Positions 1 to 10,204 are shown, counted from the first letter of the stretch. The stretch: 64,000 nucleotides of DNA from [Clostridium] aminophilum DSM 10710 (GCF_000711825.1 NZ_JONJ01000003.1:124001-188000), one strand, 5' to 3'. The notes: a model not told the origin generated them from the sequence alone. Translations and numbers: made by a program.

Positions 1-473
1 GGTGTATGTTTGAGGATGAAATAAGGAGCCTGTTTGACATAGCAATTGATGGCGTGGTTTATGGCGAAGGCAACAAGGTCTCTGACAGAACAGGAGCTCT
101 TGAAGAGTATGTTAAGTTCATGGGTAATCCGGATGTAAAATTCTTATACTGGGGAGATATAGACAGAGAAGGTTTTGACATATTCAGAAGAACGAAAGAC
201 GCCAATGAAAGGCTTGATATATCTTTATTTGTGCCCGGATATAGAAAAATGATAGAAAGAGCAAGGAATATAGAACTTGAGGATAGTCCGTCTTCCAAGA
301 AACAGGGCATGCGTTTTGACGATCTGCTCAAAGATTTTTCACCCTCAGAGCAGGAATTCCTGATAGACATATTTGAGAATAACAAGCTTATTCCTCAGGA
401 AATAATATCGTATAAGTATTTGAGAGACTGTATCTTCAATGATGTGGAGGTGAAGCCAGATGCTTCGTTCTGA
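1..473 (+). CDS. jetD: Wadjet nuclease subunit JetD, C-terminal part (gene starts outside window)
   Basis: The reading frame is open to the left edge, so the methionine at position 6 is probably internal. About 155 C-terminal residues are visible. The block [13 protein letters not shown] is a TOPRIM-type acidic motif (D-x-D after a hydrophobic strand), as in JetD, the endonuclease that cuts circular plasmids trapped by the SMC-like JetABC complex. The next three genes match JetA, JetB and JetC in size and order, and the stop overlaps the jetA start by 14 bp, so it is one operon. The N-terminal domain lies outside the window and cannot be judged. Confidence 0.8.
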   Translation, partial: CMFEDEIRSLFDIAIDGVVYGEGNKVSDRTGALEEYVKFMGNPDVKFLYWGDIDREGFDIFRRTKDANERLDISLFVPGYRKMIERARNIELEDSPSSKKQGMRFDDLLKDFSPSEQEFLIDIFENNKLIPQEIISYKYLRDCIFNDVEVKPDASF

Positions 474-2007
474 CATAAAAGAGATGCTTTCGGATTTTCA
501 GAACAGAATGAAGTTTATTGATATCGTCAGGAGTATTACTGTAACAAGTTATCCGGATGAGATAAAGAAGATGTTTCGTGGAGACTACGATTATATCAAT
601 AATCTTGTTGTTGCGGTTCTTTTGTATATCAAGGAGCGTACTCTGAGTGACAGGCAGTCATGCACACTCAAGGATATCGCCGGATTTCTTGACAGCATAA
701 TCCGGATTGTCCCTGACGGATATGAAATTGACACGTATAAACTTGCCGGTTTCATCGTGGTTCATGTTCTTCAGAATAACGGGAAGCTCATTGAATACAA
801 TACATTCTATGCGGATTCCGAAAGTTTCAGGAAGATGCCAATCCGCCTTGTCAATGAGGAAAAGGGTTCCTATCATCTGACAGACGATGTTTTTGACTTC
901 CTTTACAGATCGAAAGAGATAGAGTCTGAACTGGATTATTCTGTTACGCGCTTTAAGATGCAGGAATACATGAAGCGTAAGAATTATTCAGAGGCACTCT
1001 CCCAGAGTAGGGAACTGGTTGCACGGCTCCGCAACATGAGTCACAGCATGGATGATTTCATTTTGAGATGCCGTGAAAATATCGCAAAGATAACGGTGGA
1101 TGAGTATGAGAGAATTGTAGGGCAGTTCAGGAGCCTGATGTTTGATGAGCAGAAAGAACTGGAGGAAATACAGAAGAATGCCCGTAAGGAGGCAGAGGCG
1201 ATAAGAAGCGCTCTGGATAATGGCGCAGACACAGAAGAAGCCAGGAAGAACCTGAAAGCCCTGAATGAAATCAATAAAAATCTCGATATTACCATATTGG
1301 AGCAGCGATCCCTCATAAATGCAAAGAGTTCTGTATCGGAAAGCTATAAGCAGATGCTTCGGGACAGTTTTGTGATAAAAAGTTTTGATCGTATGAACTT
1401 TGAACAGGATATCATGGTGAAGCTGAGAATGATGGGAGAGGGTCTGGGGGATGCTGTACACACAATCATGGAGCCGCTGCTTAGTCCGGAATTTGATAAG
1501 AAATTCAGTATCGAAAACTTCTATGCAGCCTGCGGAACGATCAGTAATGAGGAAGAGGACAAGGGACTCAGCATTGATGAAACTGATATAAAAGCTGAGG
1601 AAGCGGGAAAAAAGAGAAACGAAATCTACATGGAGATATGTACGGCTTTTTTTGCATTCCTTCAGAAGGAACGTTTTTTTGAGATAAAAAAGTTCATAAG
1701 ATCCCTGTCAATGGATGAGCTTATGAAATGGAATAAGGAAAGTGCTCTTCCCAATACACTTATGACCATATACCAGAAAAAGGAGATTGATTTTGAGACG
1801 CTTCATGATGATGGGACCCTGTTTGCAAAAGAACCCCTGGGCGAGTTTGACCTTCTCTGGGTTCTCAGCAATATTCCACAGGATTATCTGAAAGTGAAAA
1901 AGATAACATTTTCTACATCTGACCAGAAATTCGAATTTACGGTAGATGATGGGGAAAAGCAGGTGACAATAGAAATGACCAATTTTACAGTTGAGGTGGA
2001 ACGATGA
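460..2007 (+). CDS. jetA: Wadjet kleisin-like subunit JetA
   Basis: This 515-residue protein has a central charged helical stretch (about residues 165-300) likely to form a coiled coil, and a C-terminal region rich in beta-like hydrophobic/charged alternation. By position (after jetD, before the small jetB and giant jetC) it is JetA, the kleisin that bridges the JetC heads. It resembles the JetA family typical of Lachnospiraceae Wadjet loci (type II by recollection) rather than the DUF3375 type. The start at 460 follows GGAGGTG with good spacing and lies inside the end of jetD. The family name rests on context plus length, not on a catalytic motif. Confidence 0.75.
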   Translation: MLRSDIKEMLSDFQNRMKFIDIVRSITVTSYPDEIKKMFRGDYDYINNLVVAVLLYIKERTLSDRQSCTLKDIAGFLDSIIRIVPDGYEIDTYKLAGFIVVHVLQNNGKLIEYNTFYADSESFRKMPIRLVNEEKGSYHLTDDVFDFLYRSKEIESELDYSVTRFKMQEYMKRKNYSEALSQSRELVARLRNMSHSMDDFILRCRENIAKITVDEYERIVGQFRSLMFDEQKELEEIQKNARKEAEAIRSALDNGADTEEARKNLKALNEINKNLDITILEQRSLINAKSSVSESYKQMLRDSFVIKSFDRMNFEQDIMVKLRMMGEGLGDAVHTIMEPLLSPEFDKKFSIENFYAACGTISNEEEDKGLSIDETDIKAEEAGKKRNEIYMEICTAFFAFLQKERFFEIKKFIRSLSMDELMKWNKESALPNTLMTIYQKKEIDFETLHDDGTLFAKEPLGEFDLLWVLSNIPQDYLKVKKITFSTSDQKFEFTVDDGEKQVTIEMTNFTVEVER

Positions 2008-2711
2008 AGAAAAGTGCGCTTAAGCTCTATCATCAGCTTATGAAAAAAGGCTGGATAGATCGTGATGATGACGGCGTATTATGGGGATTTGTAGAGGACT
2101 CGGAAGCAAGGGACGAGCTGGATCAGATGGGGGCTGAACTTGGGTTTGAAATAATTCCTGCACAGAACCGGATTTATATGGTACCGACTCAGGACAACGA
2201 CCTGTTTCTAAAAAACAATATTGATTACAGGTCTGATATCAAGGCAGGTAATGATGTAAGGACAAGAGACCTGTACCTGCTAAATTATCTTGCTATTTAC
2301 ATTTTATATATATTCTTTAAGGGTGAAGGGGCAGAGACACTTGTCAGAGATTTTATCACAAAGGAACAACTTATCAAGGATTTCACCGATCACTGTATCC
2401 GTGTGACACAGAAAGGTGTGGATGGTGAGGATAAGGAAGAAGACTTCAGTGATAGCTTTTTTATGCTGGCAGAGGACTGGCTCGGTAAAAAGGAAGGAGA
2501 TCCTTCAAGCAGAAGGGTAGATGACCGATACGGCATTGTAAATAAAATCCTTCTTAAGTTTCGGGCAGATGATTTATTTGTAGAGGGCGAAGATGGAAGG
2601 GTGGCTCCAACAAAGAAAACAAAAGATCTTATGCCATATGTGCTCAGAAAAGAGCGCGCTCAGATGATTAATGCATGGATTGAGGGGGATAAACATGCCA
2701 CAGATAAATAA
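2004..2711 (+). CDS. jetB: Wadjet KITE-like subunit JetB
   Basis: A 235-residue protein whose start overlaps the jetA stop by 4 bp (ATGA), showing translational coupling. It has the size expected for JetB, the MukE/KITE-like winged-helix subunit that binds the kleisin in Wadjet. The C-terminal section (residues ~170-225) looks like a winged helix followed by a basic tail. No enzymatic motif is seen, as expected. The last 17 bases overlap the chosen jetC start. I assign it by gene order and length. I recall such proteins being catalogued as DUF6063 in this lineage, but could not check that. Confidence 0.7.
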   Translation: MKKSALKLYHQLMKKGWIDRDDDGVLWGFVEDSEARDELDQMGAELGFEIIPAQNRIYMVPTQDNDLFLKNNIDYRSDIKAGNDVRTRDLYLLNYLAIYILYIFFKGEGAETLVRDFITKEQLIKDFTDHCIRVTQKGVDGEDKEEDFSDSFFMLAEDWLGKKEGDPSSRRVDDRYGIVNKILLKFRADDLFVEGEDGRVAPTKKTKDLMPYVLRKERAQMINAWIEGDKHATDK

Positions 2712-5700
2712 GATCAGGATTGTAAATTTTAATTATAATGATGGCAACCGTTTTATCCCAGATGAATTATATGATCTTTCATCAGATAAGGGAGAGGCGC
2801 TTAATTCGCTTTTTAACCTGAATAATGGCGGAGGCAAGACCGTCCTGGTCCAGCTTATGATGCAGCCGGTGCATCCGAGGGCCATGGCAGGCGGAAGACG
2901 TATTGAGGATTATTTTGGCCGCCCGGGAGATCATTCTTTTGTACTTGTTGAATGGAATCTGGACGGAAGTGATGATAAGCTCCTGACCGGTATTGCCATA
3001 GCCGGAAGTGCCAGCGAGAATAATGACGAAAATTCAAGAGGAAATATCATCCGGTACTATACCTTTAAGACTGTTTATGAAAACAGTAATTCTTCCTACA
3101 GCATATCGGCGTTAGAACTTTCAAAAAATGAGAATGGAAAGTATGTGCCGGCACCGTTTAACTATGTAAGGGACAAAGCCAAAAACAGCAGAGGTGATTT
3201 GGAAGTTTATTCCTCGGATGAAAGCACGAAATGGACAAAGGCGCTTTCCGAATATGGCATTTACAGATCTGAGTGGGAAACGGTAATAGAGGCGCTTAAC
3301 AAAGATGAAGGCGGATTGAACCAGTATTTTGATGAGGCAAAAACATCGGACAAACTGATTTCAAAATTCTTTATTCCGGCAATTGAAAACAAAATGAAAA
3401 GTGTGGCTTCAAGTGGAACAGATTCATCCCTTGAAACTATGCTGATCAACTATGCAAAAAGGATCTCAGAGAAAGATGCGGTCATTAGAGAACGAGATAC
3501 AAACAGAAGACTGATCGCAGAATTGTCAGACCTCGGTCAGAGGAGTGACGATCTGTATACTGTCGGGGAAAACTTGTCAGATAGTATTGGTGAGGCCTGC
3601 GGTTTTAAGGCTTCCATTGGAAGGAAGATTGGGAATATCGATGAAAGCCTGTCTGGAACCGTGGAGGAACTCCAACGCGTAGAAGCCAAGATCAGACATA
3701 TAGAACACGAGGAAAAATCCAAAGAATATTACGATGCCGGTGGTGAGCATGAGGCTGCGGTTCATGCTCTTTCAGATGCAAAAGAAGCTCTTGATCAGGC
3801 AAGGGAAGAATCAAGAGTAAAAAAGCATGACGAAGATATTCTGCAATCAGCAAGGCTTTATCGGCAGATTGTAGAGGCAGACAGTCAGATAACCGCATAT
3901 AAGAAGCTTATCGAGGAAAAAGAAAATGATTCTGAAGACGCGGAAACTGTGGGGAAGCTCAAATACTCCTGCATGGTGAAAGCAAAACATGAGAGTGAAA
4001 TCCTGTCACAGAGTATTTCGGGGGTGGATGATCAGCTTCAGATCAAGAATGATGAATTGCGTGACAGCAAGGCTGAAATGGAACGTGCTGAAGTGCTTTT
4101 GAACGACGCAAAGCAGAATCATGCACAGATCACTGCCAATCTGAATGCCTCAAAAGATAGTACTGATACCAAAGTTAAGACGTTAAGAATCGAAGCTGTA
4201 AGAATGCTGGATGGATTCTATTCTGAAAAAGATATAGATGATGAGCGCAGTAAACAGGCTGAAGAGAGAGAAAAAGCTGTCGTCTTTATAGAAAAACTTC
4301 AAAATGAGATAAAGGCTTTGGATGACAGGAAAAATGAAATCCCGGGTGAATTGGCTGATGTAAAAATTGAATATGATAGGCTGTCAGGGGAGAAAAAAGC
4401 AGCGGAGGATGCGCTTTCAGAATACAGAACATTACTGGACTTGCTTGAATCTGTTTGTAGTAAATACAGTCTTGAGAACAGCGCTGTTTTTTCCGGAAGA
4501 TTAAAAAGTGTACTGCTGGAAGAAATAGAGATGAACGGAGCAAAGCTTAGAAAGCTTCAGCAGGACAAGCAGTCTTTGAAAGAAAGGCTTAAGGCAGCAA
4601 AAGAAGGCCATGTTCATATTCTGCCTGACATCCTGAAATATGTTCTGTCTACAGGGGTATACTGTCAGACCGGTGAAGAATATATTACCGGGCTACTGGA
4701 AAATAGTGCCATTACTCAGGAAAAAGCCGGGGATATTATGGAAAGGCATCCGGAATTTGCATTTTCGCTTCTTTTCAATAATGAAAAGGATATGGAAAAA
4801 ATGTTATCTGCAGGTAATGTGGAATGGCTTCCCGCTTCTGTTCCGCTATTTACCATGGCGCAGGTGAACGCCTTTATGTCCGGAGATATGAACAGAACTT
4901 CATTTCTGGCAGCATTTGACAGAGCGTATTTTGCTGACAGATCAGGCTATTGCGAAAGATTGGAAAATGAAATACGTTCCAAGGAAGAAAACCTGCAGCG
5001 CTTTAGCGAAAGACTGCGTGACAGCGAGGAAGAGAAGAGACTTGCAGAACAGTTTGATTATCCTGAGGACTGGAGTTCTTTGCAGGAAAAAGTGATTGCT
5101 GAATTGCAGGAGAATATTCTTGCTTTGGAGAGGAGAAGAAAGGCGCTGAAAGAGGAACAGGGCAGAATAAAAGAAAGGATTGATAAACTTAAGGATGACT
5201 TGAGTCGTGAAGAAAAGCTTTTGCAGGAACTTACCATGTGGTTTGAGTCATTTGCAGAACTCAGCATAATGATTGCTAAGGAAAACGAGTGGTACACAAA
5301 AGCGCAGGAAGCATATGTTGCCCTGAAAAAAGCAGAAAGCTCATATAAAAAGACATGTGAGACAGTGATCAAATGCCGGGATGAGCTGACATCATTGGAT
5401 AATGACCGTAAGCAGCAGACTGATCATTTGGCTAAAGTCCGGGTTGTTTTAGAGAATACCAGTAATGCAAAGGAAACGGAACTTGCAGAAGGCACTTTGG
5501 AAGAGCTGTATTCGCAGTATCAGACGCTTTTGGGGAGTCTGAGTGAAAGCCTTGAAATTCTCAAGATCAGCCTTGACAAAGCTCAGCAGGAAAAAGCCGA
5601 ACATGAAAAAGAACTTGAGGATTATGAGTGCGATCAATCCGAATATGAAACGGTTCATTTTTCAACGGAAGCTCTTAAAAATGCGAAAGACGCAGTAAGA

Positions 5701-7077
5701 TTTGCTTCTGAGAAAATGGAGAAGGCACAGTCCATATTTGGTGCATGCAATGTAAAAGTGGCATCGGCCAGGCAGAGATTTGATGCCGCAGGAAAAGCGC
5801 TTGAAGACTTTGACGGGATTGCGCTTCCGCAAAATGAGATAGGAGAAGATTTCAAAAACCGGGTAAGGGCCGCAAAACTGGAGATAAAGCAGTTAAGTGA
5901 AAGGAAGGAGTCTCTTGAGCGTGAAAAACGTTCACTGGAGAGAATTTATGATCGCGTAGGAGATGTTTTAAAGCCGATTCAGTTCGGAAACATAATAAAA
6001 ACAGTGACATTATCCGAACAACCGGATGTCCAGTGGGAGTCCATACATGAAAATCTAATTCATGTGCAGAAGACCTTCATGGATCAGAAAGAAAAGCTGA
6101 ACAGCAGAATAAGAACAACTGTGGCAGAGTTTAAGGACATAGCTCTTTCTGAAATAGTCAATAAGCTTGGTGCGATCGGTGAGATGCTGGATGATTCAGG
6201 GATGAAGGGAGACAGGCTTTATACGGTTAGCGAGAGTATCAGCACAATGACAGCCTCCATAGAGAAGATTAACAGCAGGATTGAGACTGATCTCAGGGAG
6301 ATTGAAAATGACTTTAATGACATCGTAGACCAGTGCATGAACCAGGGAAAGAGAATGTACCTGGATCTTCGCATGATAGCAGCCAGCTCCAAGGCTCATA
6401 TTTTTGAGGGTAAACCTCAGACACAGATGGTGAAAATGGATCTTCCTGAGGAAAAAGAAATATCCGAGGAAGCGTCAAGAGTATCTATAAAAACGGAGAT
6501 TGAGCAGGGGGCGAATGAGATCAAAGAACTCCTTGGAGGCGGTGCTGATGAAAAGCAGATACAAAAGCGCGCCAGAACGATCGTTTCAAGTGAGCGGCTC
6601 CTTCATAAGTACATACGCCAGGAATCTATAAAGATTAAGGTTTACAAGATAGATATGAACAGCGCCAACTCTGTATATAAAGGCTGGGAGGAAACTCTGA
6701 CACAGAGCTCCGGTGCCGAAAAGTTTGTGGTATTTTTCTCTGTGGTATTGACGCTCATGAATTATACAAGGTCATCAGCAGGGCTTATCAGCAAAAATGT
6801 TAAGAGTGTTCTGATCCTTGATAATCCGTTTGGAAAGATAACCTCAGCGCATCTTTTAAAGCCGATGTTTGATATCGCAAAGCACTTCAATGTTCAGCTG
6901 ATCTGCCTGTCTGACATCAATAAGAGCGATGTTGTAGGTTGCTTTGACTGTGTCATCAAACTTGTCATAAAAGCACAGAGCCTCTCAAACTTTGAAATCA
7001 TGACACATGAGGGAAATGAGAGGATTGAGCACGGCTACTATAAGATCATGAACGGGCAGATGAGCTTGTTTGGATGA
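2695..7077 (+). CDS. jetC: Wadjet SMC-like ATPase JetC
   Basis: JetC is the SMC/MukB-like motor that extrudes DNA loops so JetD can cut small circles. From the chosen start it has 1460 residues. It shows a Walker A loop NNGGGKT at residues 43-49, more than 1000 residues of heptad-rich Glu/Lys/Leu coiled coil with a central hinge region near residues 620-760, a signature-like SSGAEKF, and a Walker B strand LILDNPFGKI near the C terminus. Walker B ends in Asn where many ABC ATPases have Glu. An upstream in-frame ATG at 2671 exists, but GAGGGGG sits just before 2695, which also puts the usual N-terminal strand first. The operon ends here. Confidence 0.85.
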   Translation: MPQINKIRIVNFNYNDGNRFIPDELYDLSSDKGEALNSLFNLNNGGGKTVLVQLMMQPVHPRAMAGGRRIEDYFGRPGDHSFVLVEWNLDGSDDKLLTGIAIAGSASENNDENSRGNIIRYYTFKTVYENSNSSYSISALELSKNENGKYVPAPFNYVRDKAKNSRGDLEVYSSDESTKWTKALSEYGIYRSEWETVIEALNKDEGGLNQYFDEAKTSDKLISKFFIPAIENKMKSVASSGTDSSLETMLINYAKRISEKDAVIRERDTNRRLIAELSDLGQRSDDLYTVGENLSDSIGEACGFKASIGRKIGNIDESLSGTVEELQRVEAKIRHIEHEEKSKEYYDAGGEHEAAVHALSDAKEALDQAREESRVKKHDEDILQSARLYRQIVEADSQITAYKKLIEEKENDSEDAETVGKLKYSCMVKAKHESEILSQSISGVDDQLQIKNDELRDSKAEMERAEVLLNDAKQNHAQITANLNASKDSTDTKVKTLRIEAVRMLDGFYSEKDIDDERSKQAEEREKAVVFIEKLQNEIKALDDRKNEIPGELADVKIEYDRLSGEKKAAEDALSEYRTLLDLLESVCSKYSLENSAVFSGRLKSVLLEEIEMNGAKLRKLQQDKQSLKERLKAAKEGHVHILPDILKYVLSTGVYCQTGEEYITGLLENSAITQEKAGDIMERHPEFAFSLLFNNEKDMEKMLSAGNVEWLPASVPLFTMAQVNAFMSGDMNRTSFLAAFDRAYFADRSGYCERLENEIRSKEENLQRFSERLRDSEEEKRLAEQFDYPEDWSSLQEKVIAELQENILALERRRKALKEEQGRIKERIDKLKDDLSREEKLLQELTMWFESFAELSIMIAKENEWYTKAQEAYVALKKAESSYKKTCETVIKCRDELTSLDNDRKQQTDHLAKVRVVLENTSNAKETELAEGTLEELYSQYQTLLGSLSESLEILKISLDKAQQEKAEHEKELEDYECDQSEYETVHFSTEALKNAKDAVRFASEKMEKAQSIFGACNVKVASARQRFDAAGKALEDFDGIALPQNEIGEDFKNRVRAAKLEIKQLSERKESLEREKRSLERIYDRVGDVLKPIQFGNIIKTVTLSEQPDVQWESIHENLIHVQKTFMDQKEKLNSRIRTTVAEFKDIALSEIVNKLGAIGEMLDDSGMKGDRLYTVSESISTMTASIEKINSRIETDLREIENDFNDIVDQCMNQGKRMYLDLRMIAASSKAHIFEGKPQTQMVKMDLPEEKEISEEASRVSIKTEIEQGANEIKELLGGGADEKQIQKRARTIVSSERLLHKYIRQESIKIKVYKIDMNSANSVYKGWEETLTQSSGAEKFVVFFSVVLTLMNYTRSSAGLISKNVKSVLILDNPFGKITSAHLLKPMFDIAKHFNVQLICLSDINKSDVVGCFDCVIKLVIKAQSLSNFEIMTHEGNERIEHGYYKIMNGQMSLFG

Positions 7078-7133
7078 TAAAGGCTTTTTATCGGTCAAAA
7101 CATAATTCGCAGAAATAGAGGTTTTTAATTAAG

Positions 7134-7441
7134 ATGATAAGAATTTTATTCGTTTGCCACGGCAACTGATTCCACGAATCTCTTAAAGTCAGTAATAGCA
7201 AGGCTTGTGAGGATTTTTAGGTGGATTTGTAACCCACTTTTAACCCTGGCAGTTTTTGTGCAAATGTGACAAGGCAGCAAAAAAACAGTGATTTTGGAGA
7301 TGTGACATACAATTACATATGGCGAAGCGCACTTAATCTTAAGTGTGCTTGGCTACCAATAAACAACCCCATCGGGTCGTGTCAAAAAGCAGGGAAGATG
7401 TGCTGTAGATTGACACGGGCTGGTGGGGGTGTTAGTTGTTT
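7134..7441 (+). repeat. Structured ~310 bp repeat, copy 1 (candidate ncRNA or element boundary)
   Basis: This segment is about 80% identical to 20711-21012 and is not explained by a gene. Its first 33 bases read ATG then MIRILFVCHGN, the exact start of a low-molecular-weight tyrosine phosphatase, followed at once by a stop. The second half is the most conserved and folds strongly: GCGCACTT pairs with AAGTGTGC (7327-7348), CGTGTCAA pairs with TTGACACG (around 7378-7418) with an inner AGCA/TGCT helix, and flanking AACAACCCC can pair with the G-rich 3' end. It lies 57 bp after jetC. It could be a structured RNA, a mobile-element end, or both. Confidence 0.7.
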
Positions 7442-7578
7442 AAATATTTACGAGAAATGATAAGCAAATTATGAATCATATAAGTTGCCGATTCGTGCAA
7501 ATTTGTTGCTGATTGAAAGTGTTCGCGTCATAGAATATAATAAAATAATGAGTTTTTATTGGATTACGGAGGTTTGAT

Positions 7579-8655
7579 ATGAAGGATATAAAAAAAGATC
7601 CATTTGAGGAATATATAAAAAATCTTCCTCCTACAAGAAAAGAACTTGGACAAGCTTGGCAGGCTGCGATTGGGTTGCAGGATGTTGATGGATTAAAACC
7701 ATCTGAATACTTGTACGAGACTGCAAAAAAGAACATTGACGGTGAAATCTCTGTAGATGAGGCCGGAGACTTGATTAATAGTTATTACGAGAGTAAAGAT
7801 GGTCGTTCTGAGGTGGAGATGCGTACAGAAGAGGCTGATAAGGTGTCTGCAAGAATTGCAAAAATCTTATCTGAAAAGGCATTTACGTTTTCACCTACAC
7901 AATATTTATCGATTCATCGAGAGCTGTTCCTTGGTATTTATTCCCATGCAGGAAAAATCAGAGATTATAATATCACGAAAAAGGAATGGGTCCTTGATGG
8001 AGATACAGTTTCTTATGGTGGAGCTGCTGAACTTCGAGAAACGCTGGATTATGATTTCTCTCGGGAAAGAGATTTTCGCTATAACGGTTTAACAATGGAT
8101 GAGGTGATTCATCATTTGGCGGTTTTTATTTCCAGACTTTGGCAAATCCACGTATTCGAAGAGGGAAATACAAGAACAACGGCTGTTTTTTTAATAAAGT
8201 ATCTTCGAATGCTCGGATTTGATGTCGAAAATGATTTGTTTGCGGAAAACTCTTGGTATTTCCGAAATGCTTTGGTTAGGGCAAATTACAATAACATAAA
8301 GAATGGTATCTATGAGACGACAGAGTTCCTTGAAATGTTTTTAAGGAATCTTTTGCTGAATGAGAAACACGAGCTTCACAATAGAGAAATGCATGTTAGT
8401 GGTAAATTTTTCTTGGGTCACGATGACTCGATAAATGACCCAATAAATGACCCGATAAAATTAGATGGACGTGAGCTTAAAATTATAGAGTTGTTACGTG
8501 AAGAAACTGGCTTAACACGAAAAGAGATGGCAGCTCGTTTAGATTGCTCGGATTCAACAATTAAGCGGTGCCTGCAGTCTATGGTTGAAAAGGGCGTACT
8601 GAAACGAATTGGCTCAAATAAAAAAGGTGAATGGATCATATTAGAGAAGAAGTAA
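7579..8655 (+). CDS. Fic-domain protein with N-terminal antitoxin-like segment and C-terminal winged helix
   Basis: Fic proteins usually transfer AMP (or another phosphate-containing group) to target hydroxyls. The 358-residue protein carries a Fic core with the loop HVFEEGNTR at residues 191-199, close to HxFx(D/E)GN(G/K)R but with Thr at the second Gly position. Residues ~52-70 (GEISVDEAGDLINSYY) resemble the end of a VbhA-type antitoxin segment fused in cis. Residues ~300-355 form a winged helix-turn-helix, suggesting self-regulation on DNA. A 12 bp tandem repeat near 8428 makes the peptide INDPINDPI in the linker. A GGAGG site precedes the ATG. Target unknown. Confidence 0.85.
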   Translation: MKDIKKDPFEEYIKNLPPTRKELGQAWQAAIGLQDVDGLKPSEYLYETAKKNIDGEISVDEAGDLINSYYESKDGRSEVEMRTEEADKVSARIAKILSEKAFTFSPTQYLSIHRELFLGIYSHAGKIRDYNITKKEWVLDGDTVSYGGAAELRETLDYDFSRERDFRYNGLTMDEVIHHLAVFISRLWQIHVFEEGNTRTTAVFLIKYLRMLGFDVENDLFAENSWYFRNALVRANYNNIKNGIYETTEFLEMFLRNLLLNEKHELHNREMHVSGKFFLGHDDSINDPINDPIKLDGRELKIIELLREETGLTRKEMAARLDCSDSTIKRCLQSMVEKGVLKRIGSNKKGEWIILEKK

Positions 8656-8696
8656 TATAAACAAATGTATTTTTACCGAATTACGGAGGATAAAGC

Positions 8697-8882
8697 ATGG
8701 ATTATCTAACCTCAGCGGAATGTGCAAAGAAGTGGAATGTGTCTCAAAGAAGAGTAGCAATATATTGTAAAGAAGGACGAATTGAAGGAGCTTTTCTTAT
8801 GGGAAGAATGTGGCTGATTCCGAAAGATGCAAAAAAGCCGGAAGATCCAAGAAAAGTTCGTAAAATGGAGGGAAGATGCTAA
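8697..8882 (+). CDS. Small MerR/excisionase-like DNA-binding protein
   Basis: A 61-residue protein beginning MDYLTSAECAKKWNVSQRR, with a helix-turn-helix and a wing-like GRMWLIPKDA strand, the pattern of short MerR-like/excisionase-like proteins. It starts 41 bp after the Fic stop, behind GGAGG. Genes of this type often follow Fic genes in Clostridia, so it probably acts with or regulates the Fic gene. Despite the excisionase-like fold, no integrase lies nearby to support a role in excision. Confidence 0.75.
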   Translation: MDYLTSAECAKKWNVSQRRVAIYCKEGRIEGAFLMGRMWLIPKDAKKPEDPRKVRKMEGRC

Positions 8883-8954
8883 TATGGAGATGAGTATATT
8901 GTTTGTCTGATTACATAGCAGAGCTGGCATATAAGAGGCAGTATGGAGGATGAA

Positions 8955-9410
8955 ATGTTAGAAATTGGAACCAAAGCTCCGGCTTTTACTCTGCCGGATC
9001 AGAACGGAAAAATGAGAAGCCTCGCAGATTATCAGGGACAGAAGGTAATCCTGTATTTCTATCCGAAGGACATGACAGCCGGCTGCACTAAGCAGGCCTG
9101 TGCGTTTGGAGATCTGTATCCGCAGTTCCGGGAGAAGGGTGCAGTCGTTCTTGGCGTGAGCAAGGACAGTGTAACATCCCACAAGAAGTTTGAGGAGAAA
9201 TACGGCCTGCCTTTCACACTTCTCTCTGATCCGGAGAAGGAAGTGATTCAGGCTTATGATGTCTGGAAAGAGAAGAAGAATTACGGGAAGGTCAGCATGG
9301 GTGTTGTCCGGACGACCTATCTGATCGATGAGAATGGCATTATCATAAAGGCTTTTGATAAGGTGAAGGCGGCTGATAATCCGGCACAGATGCTGGGAGA
9401 ACTGGAATGA
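8955..9410 (+). CDS. bcp: Thioredoxin-dependent thiol peroxidase (Bcp/PrxQ type)
   Basis: A peroxiredoxin that reduces hydrogen peroxide and alkyl hydroperoxides in the cytoplasm. With the start at 8955 the protein has 151 residues. The active-site block TAGCTKQAC puts the peroxidatic Cys at 44 and the resolving Cys at 49, the atypical two-cysteine arrangement of Bcp. An upstream in-frame ATG at 8943 exists, but GGAGG at 8945-8949 places translation at 8955. The stop overlaps yaaA by 4 bp, so the two peroxide-defence genes are coupled. Confidence 0.93.
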   Translation: MLEIGTKAPAFTLPDQNGKMRSLADYQGQKVILYFYPKDMTAGCTKQACAFGDLYPQFREKGAVVLGVSKDSVTSHKKFEEKYGLPFTLLSDPEKEVIQAYDVWKEKKNYGKVSMGVVRTTYLIDENGIIIKAFDKVKAADNPAQMLGELE

Positions 9411-10180
9411 GAATCATTATCTCCCCGGCAAAGCAGATGCGGGTGGATACAGATTCTTTTGCCTGCAAAGAGCTTCCGGTATTTATGGACAGGACGGAAG
9501 TCCTGATGAAATGGATCCAGAGTTTGTCTTATGAAGAGCAGAAGAAGCTTTGGGCTTGCAACGACAAAATCGCCCGGCAGAACGCTGAGCGATTTGCGCA
9601 TATGGATCTTCACAAAAATCTGACGCCTGCCTTACTGGCCTATGATGGCATCCAGTACACATACATGGCTCCGGCTGTTTTTGAGGATGGCCAATATGAT
9701 TATGTGCAGGAACATTTGCGTATTCTGTCTGGTTTTTACGGTGTAGTGAGACCGATGGATGGCGTGGTGCCATACCGTCTGGAAATGCAGGCGAAGGCTG
9801 CCGTCTGCGGTCATAAGAACCTTTATGATTTCTGGGGAGACAGCCTGTATCAAAAAGTAATCGGTGAGAGCAGGATCATAATCAATCTTGCTTCCAAAGA
9901 GTACTCAAAGTGCATTGAGAAATACTTGCAGCCGGATGACCGATATATCACCTGCATCTTTGGAGAACTGGAAGGTGACAAGGTTGTTCAGAAGGGCGTC
10001 TACGCTAAGATGGCCAGAGGCGAAATGGTGCGTTTTATGGCAGGAATCCATGCCGAGACTCCGGAGCAGATGAAGGACTTCAATTGGAGTGGGTATCATT
10101 ACGATGATGGCCGCTCTTCGGATCAAGAATATGTTTTTATCCGCAAAACAATACCAGGAAAGAAAAGTCTATCATTGTGA
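9407..10180 (+). CDS. yaaA: Peroxide stress protein YaaA (DUF328)
   Basis: A YaaA/DUF328 protein of 257 residues, starting MRIIISPAKQM, the family's hallmark N terminus. It also has the conserved RIIINLASKEYSK block and a C-terminal GYHYD segment. In E. coli YaaA binds DNA and limits iron-driven oxidative damage during peroxide stress. Overlapping bcp by ATGA supports a shared role. Residues 60-200 match the family length with no truncation. Confidence 0.93.
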   Translation: MRIIISPAKQMRVDTDSFACKELPVFMDRTEVLMKWIQSLSYEEQKKLWACNDKIARQNAERFAHMDLHKNLTPALLAYDGIQYTYMAPAVFEDGQYDYVQEHLRILSGFYGVVRPMDGVVPYRLEMQAKAAVCGHKNLYDFWGDSLYQKVIGESRIIINLASKEYSKCIEKYLQPDDRYITCIFGELEGDKVVQKGVYAKMARGEMVRFMAGIHAETPEQMKDFNWSGYHYDDGRSSDQEYVFIRKTIPGKKSLSL

Positions 10181-10204
10181 GTGGACGTAATGGGAGAGAT
10201 GAGT

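Noticed and set aside
7266-7460. 64-residue frame inside repeat copy 1
   Set aside because: It runs through the stems, has no ribosome site, and is not open in copy 2.
8697-8882. Element excisionase linked to an integrase
   Set aside because: No integrase lies nearby and the gene follows a Fic gene, so a regulator is more likely.
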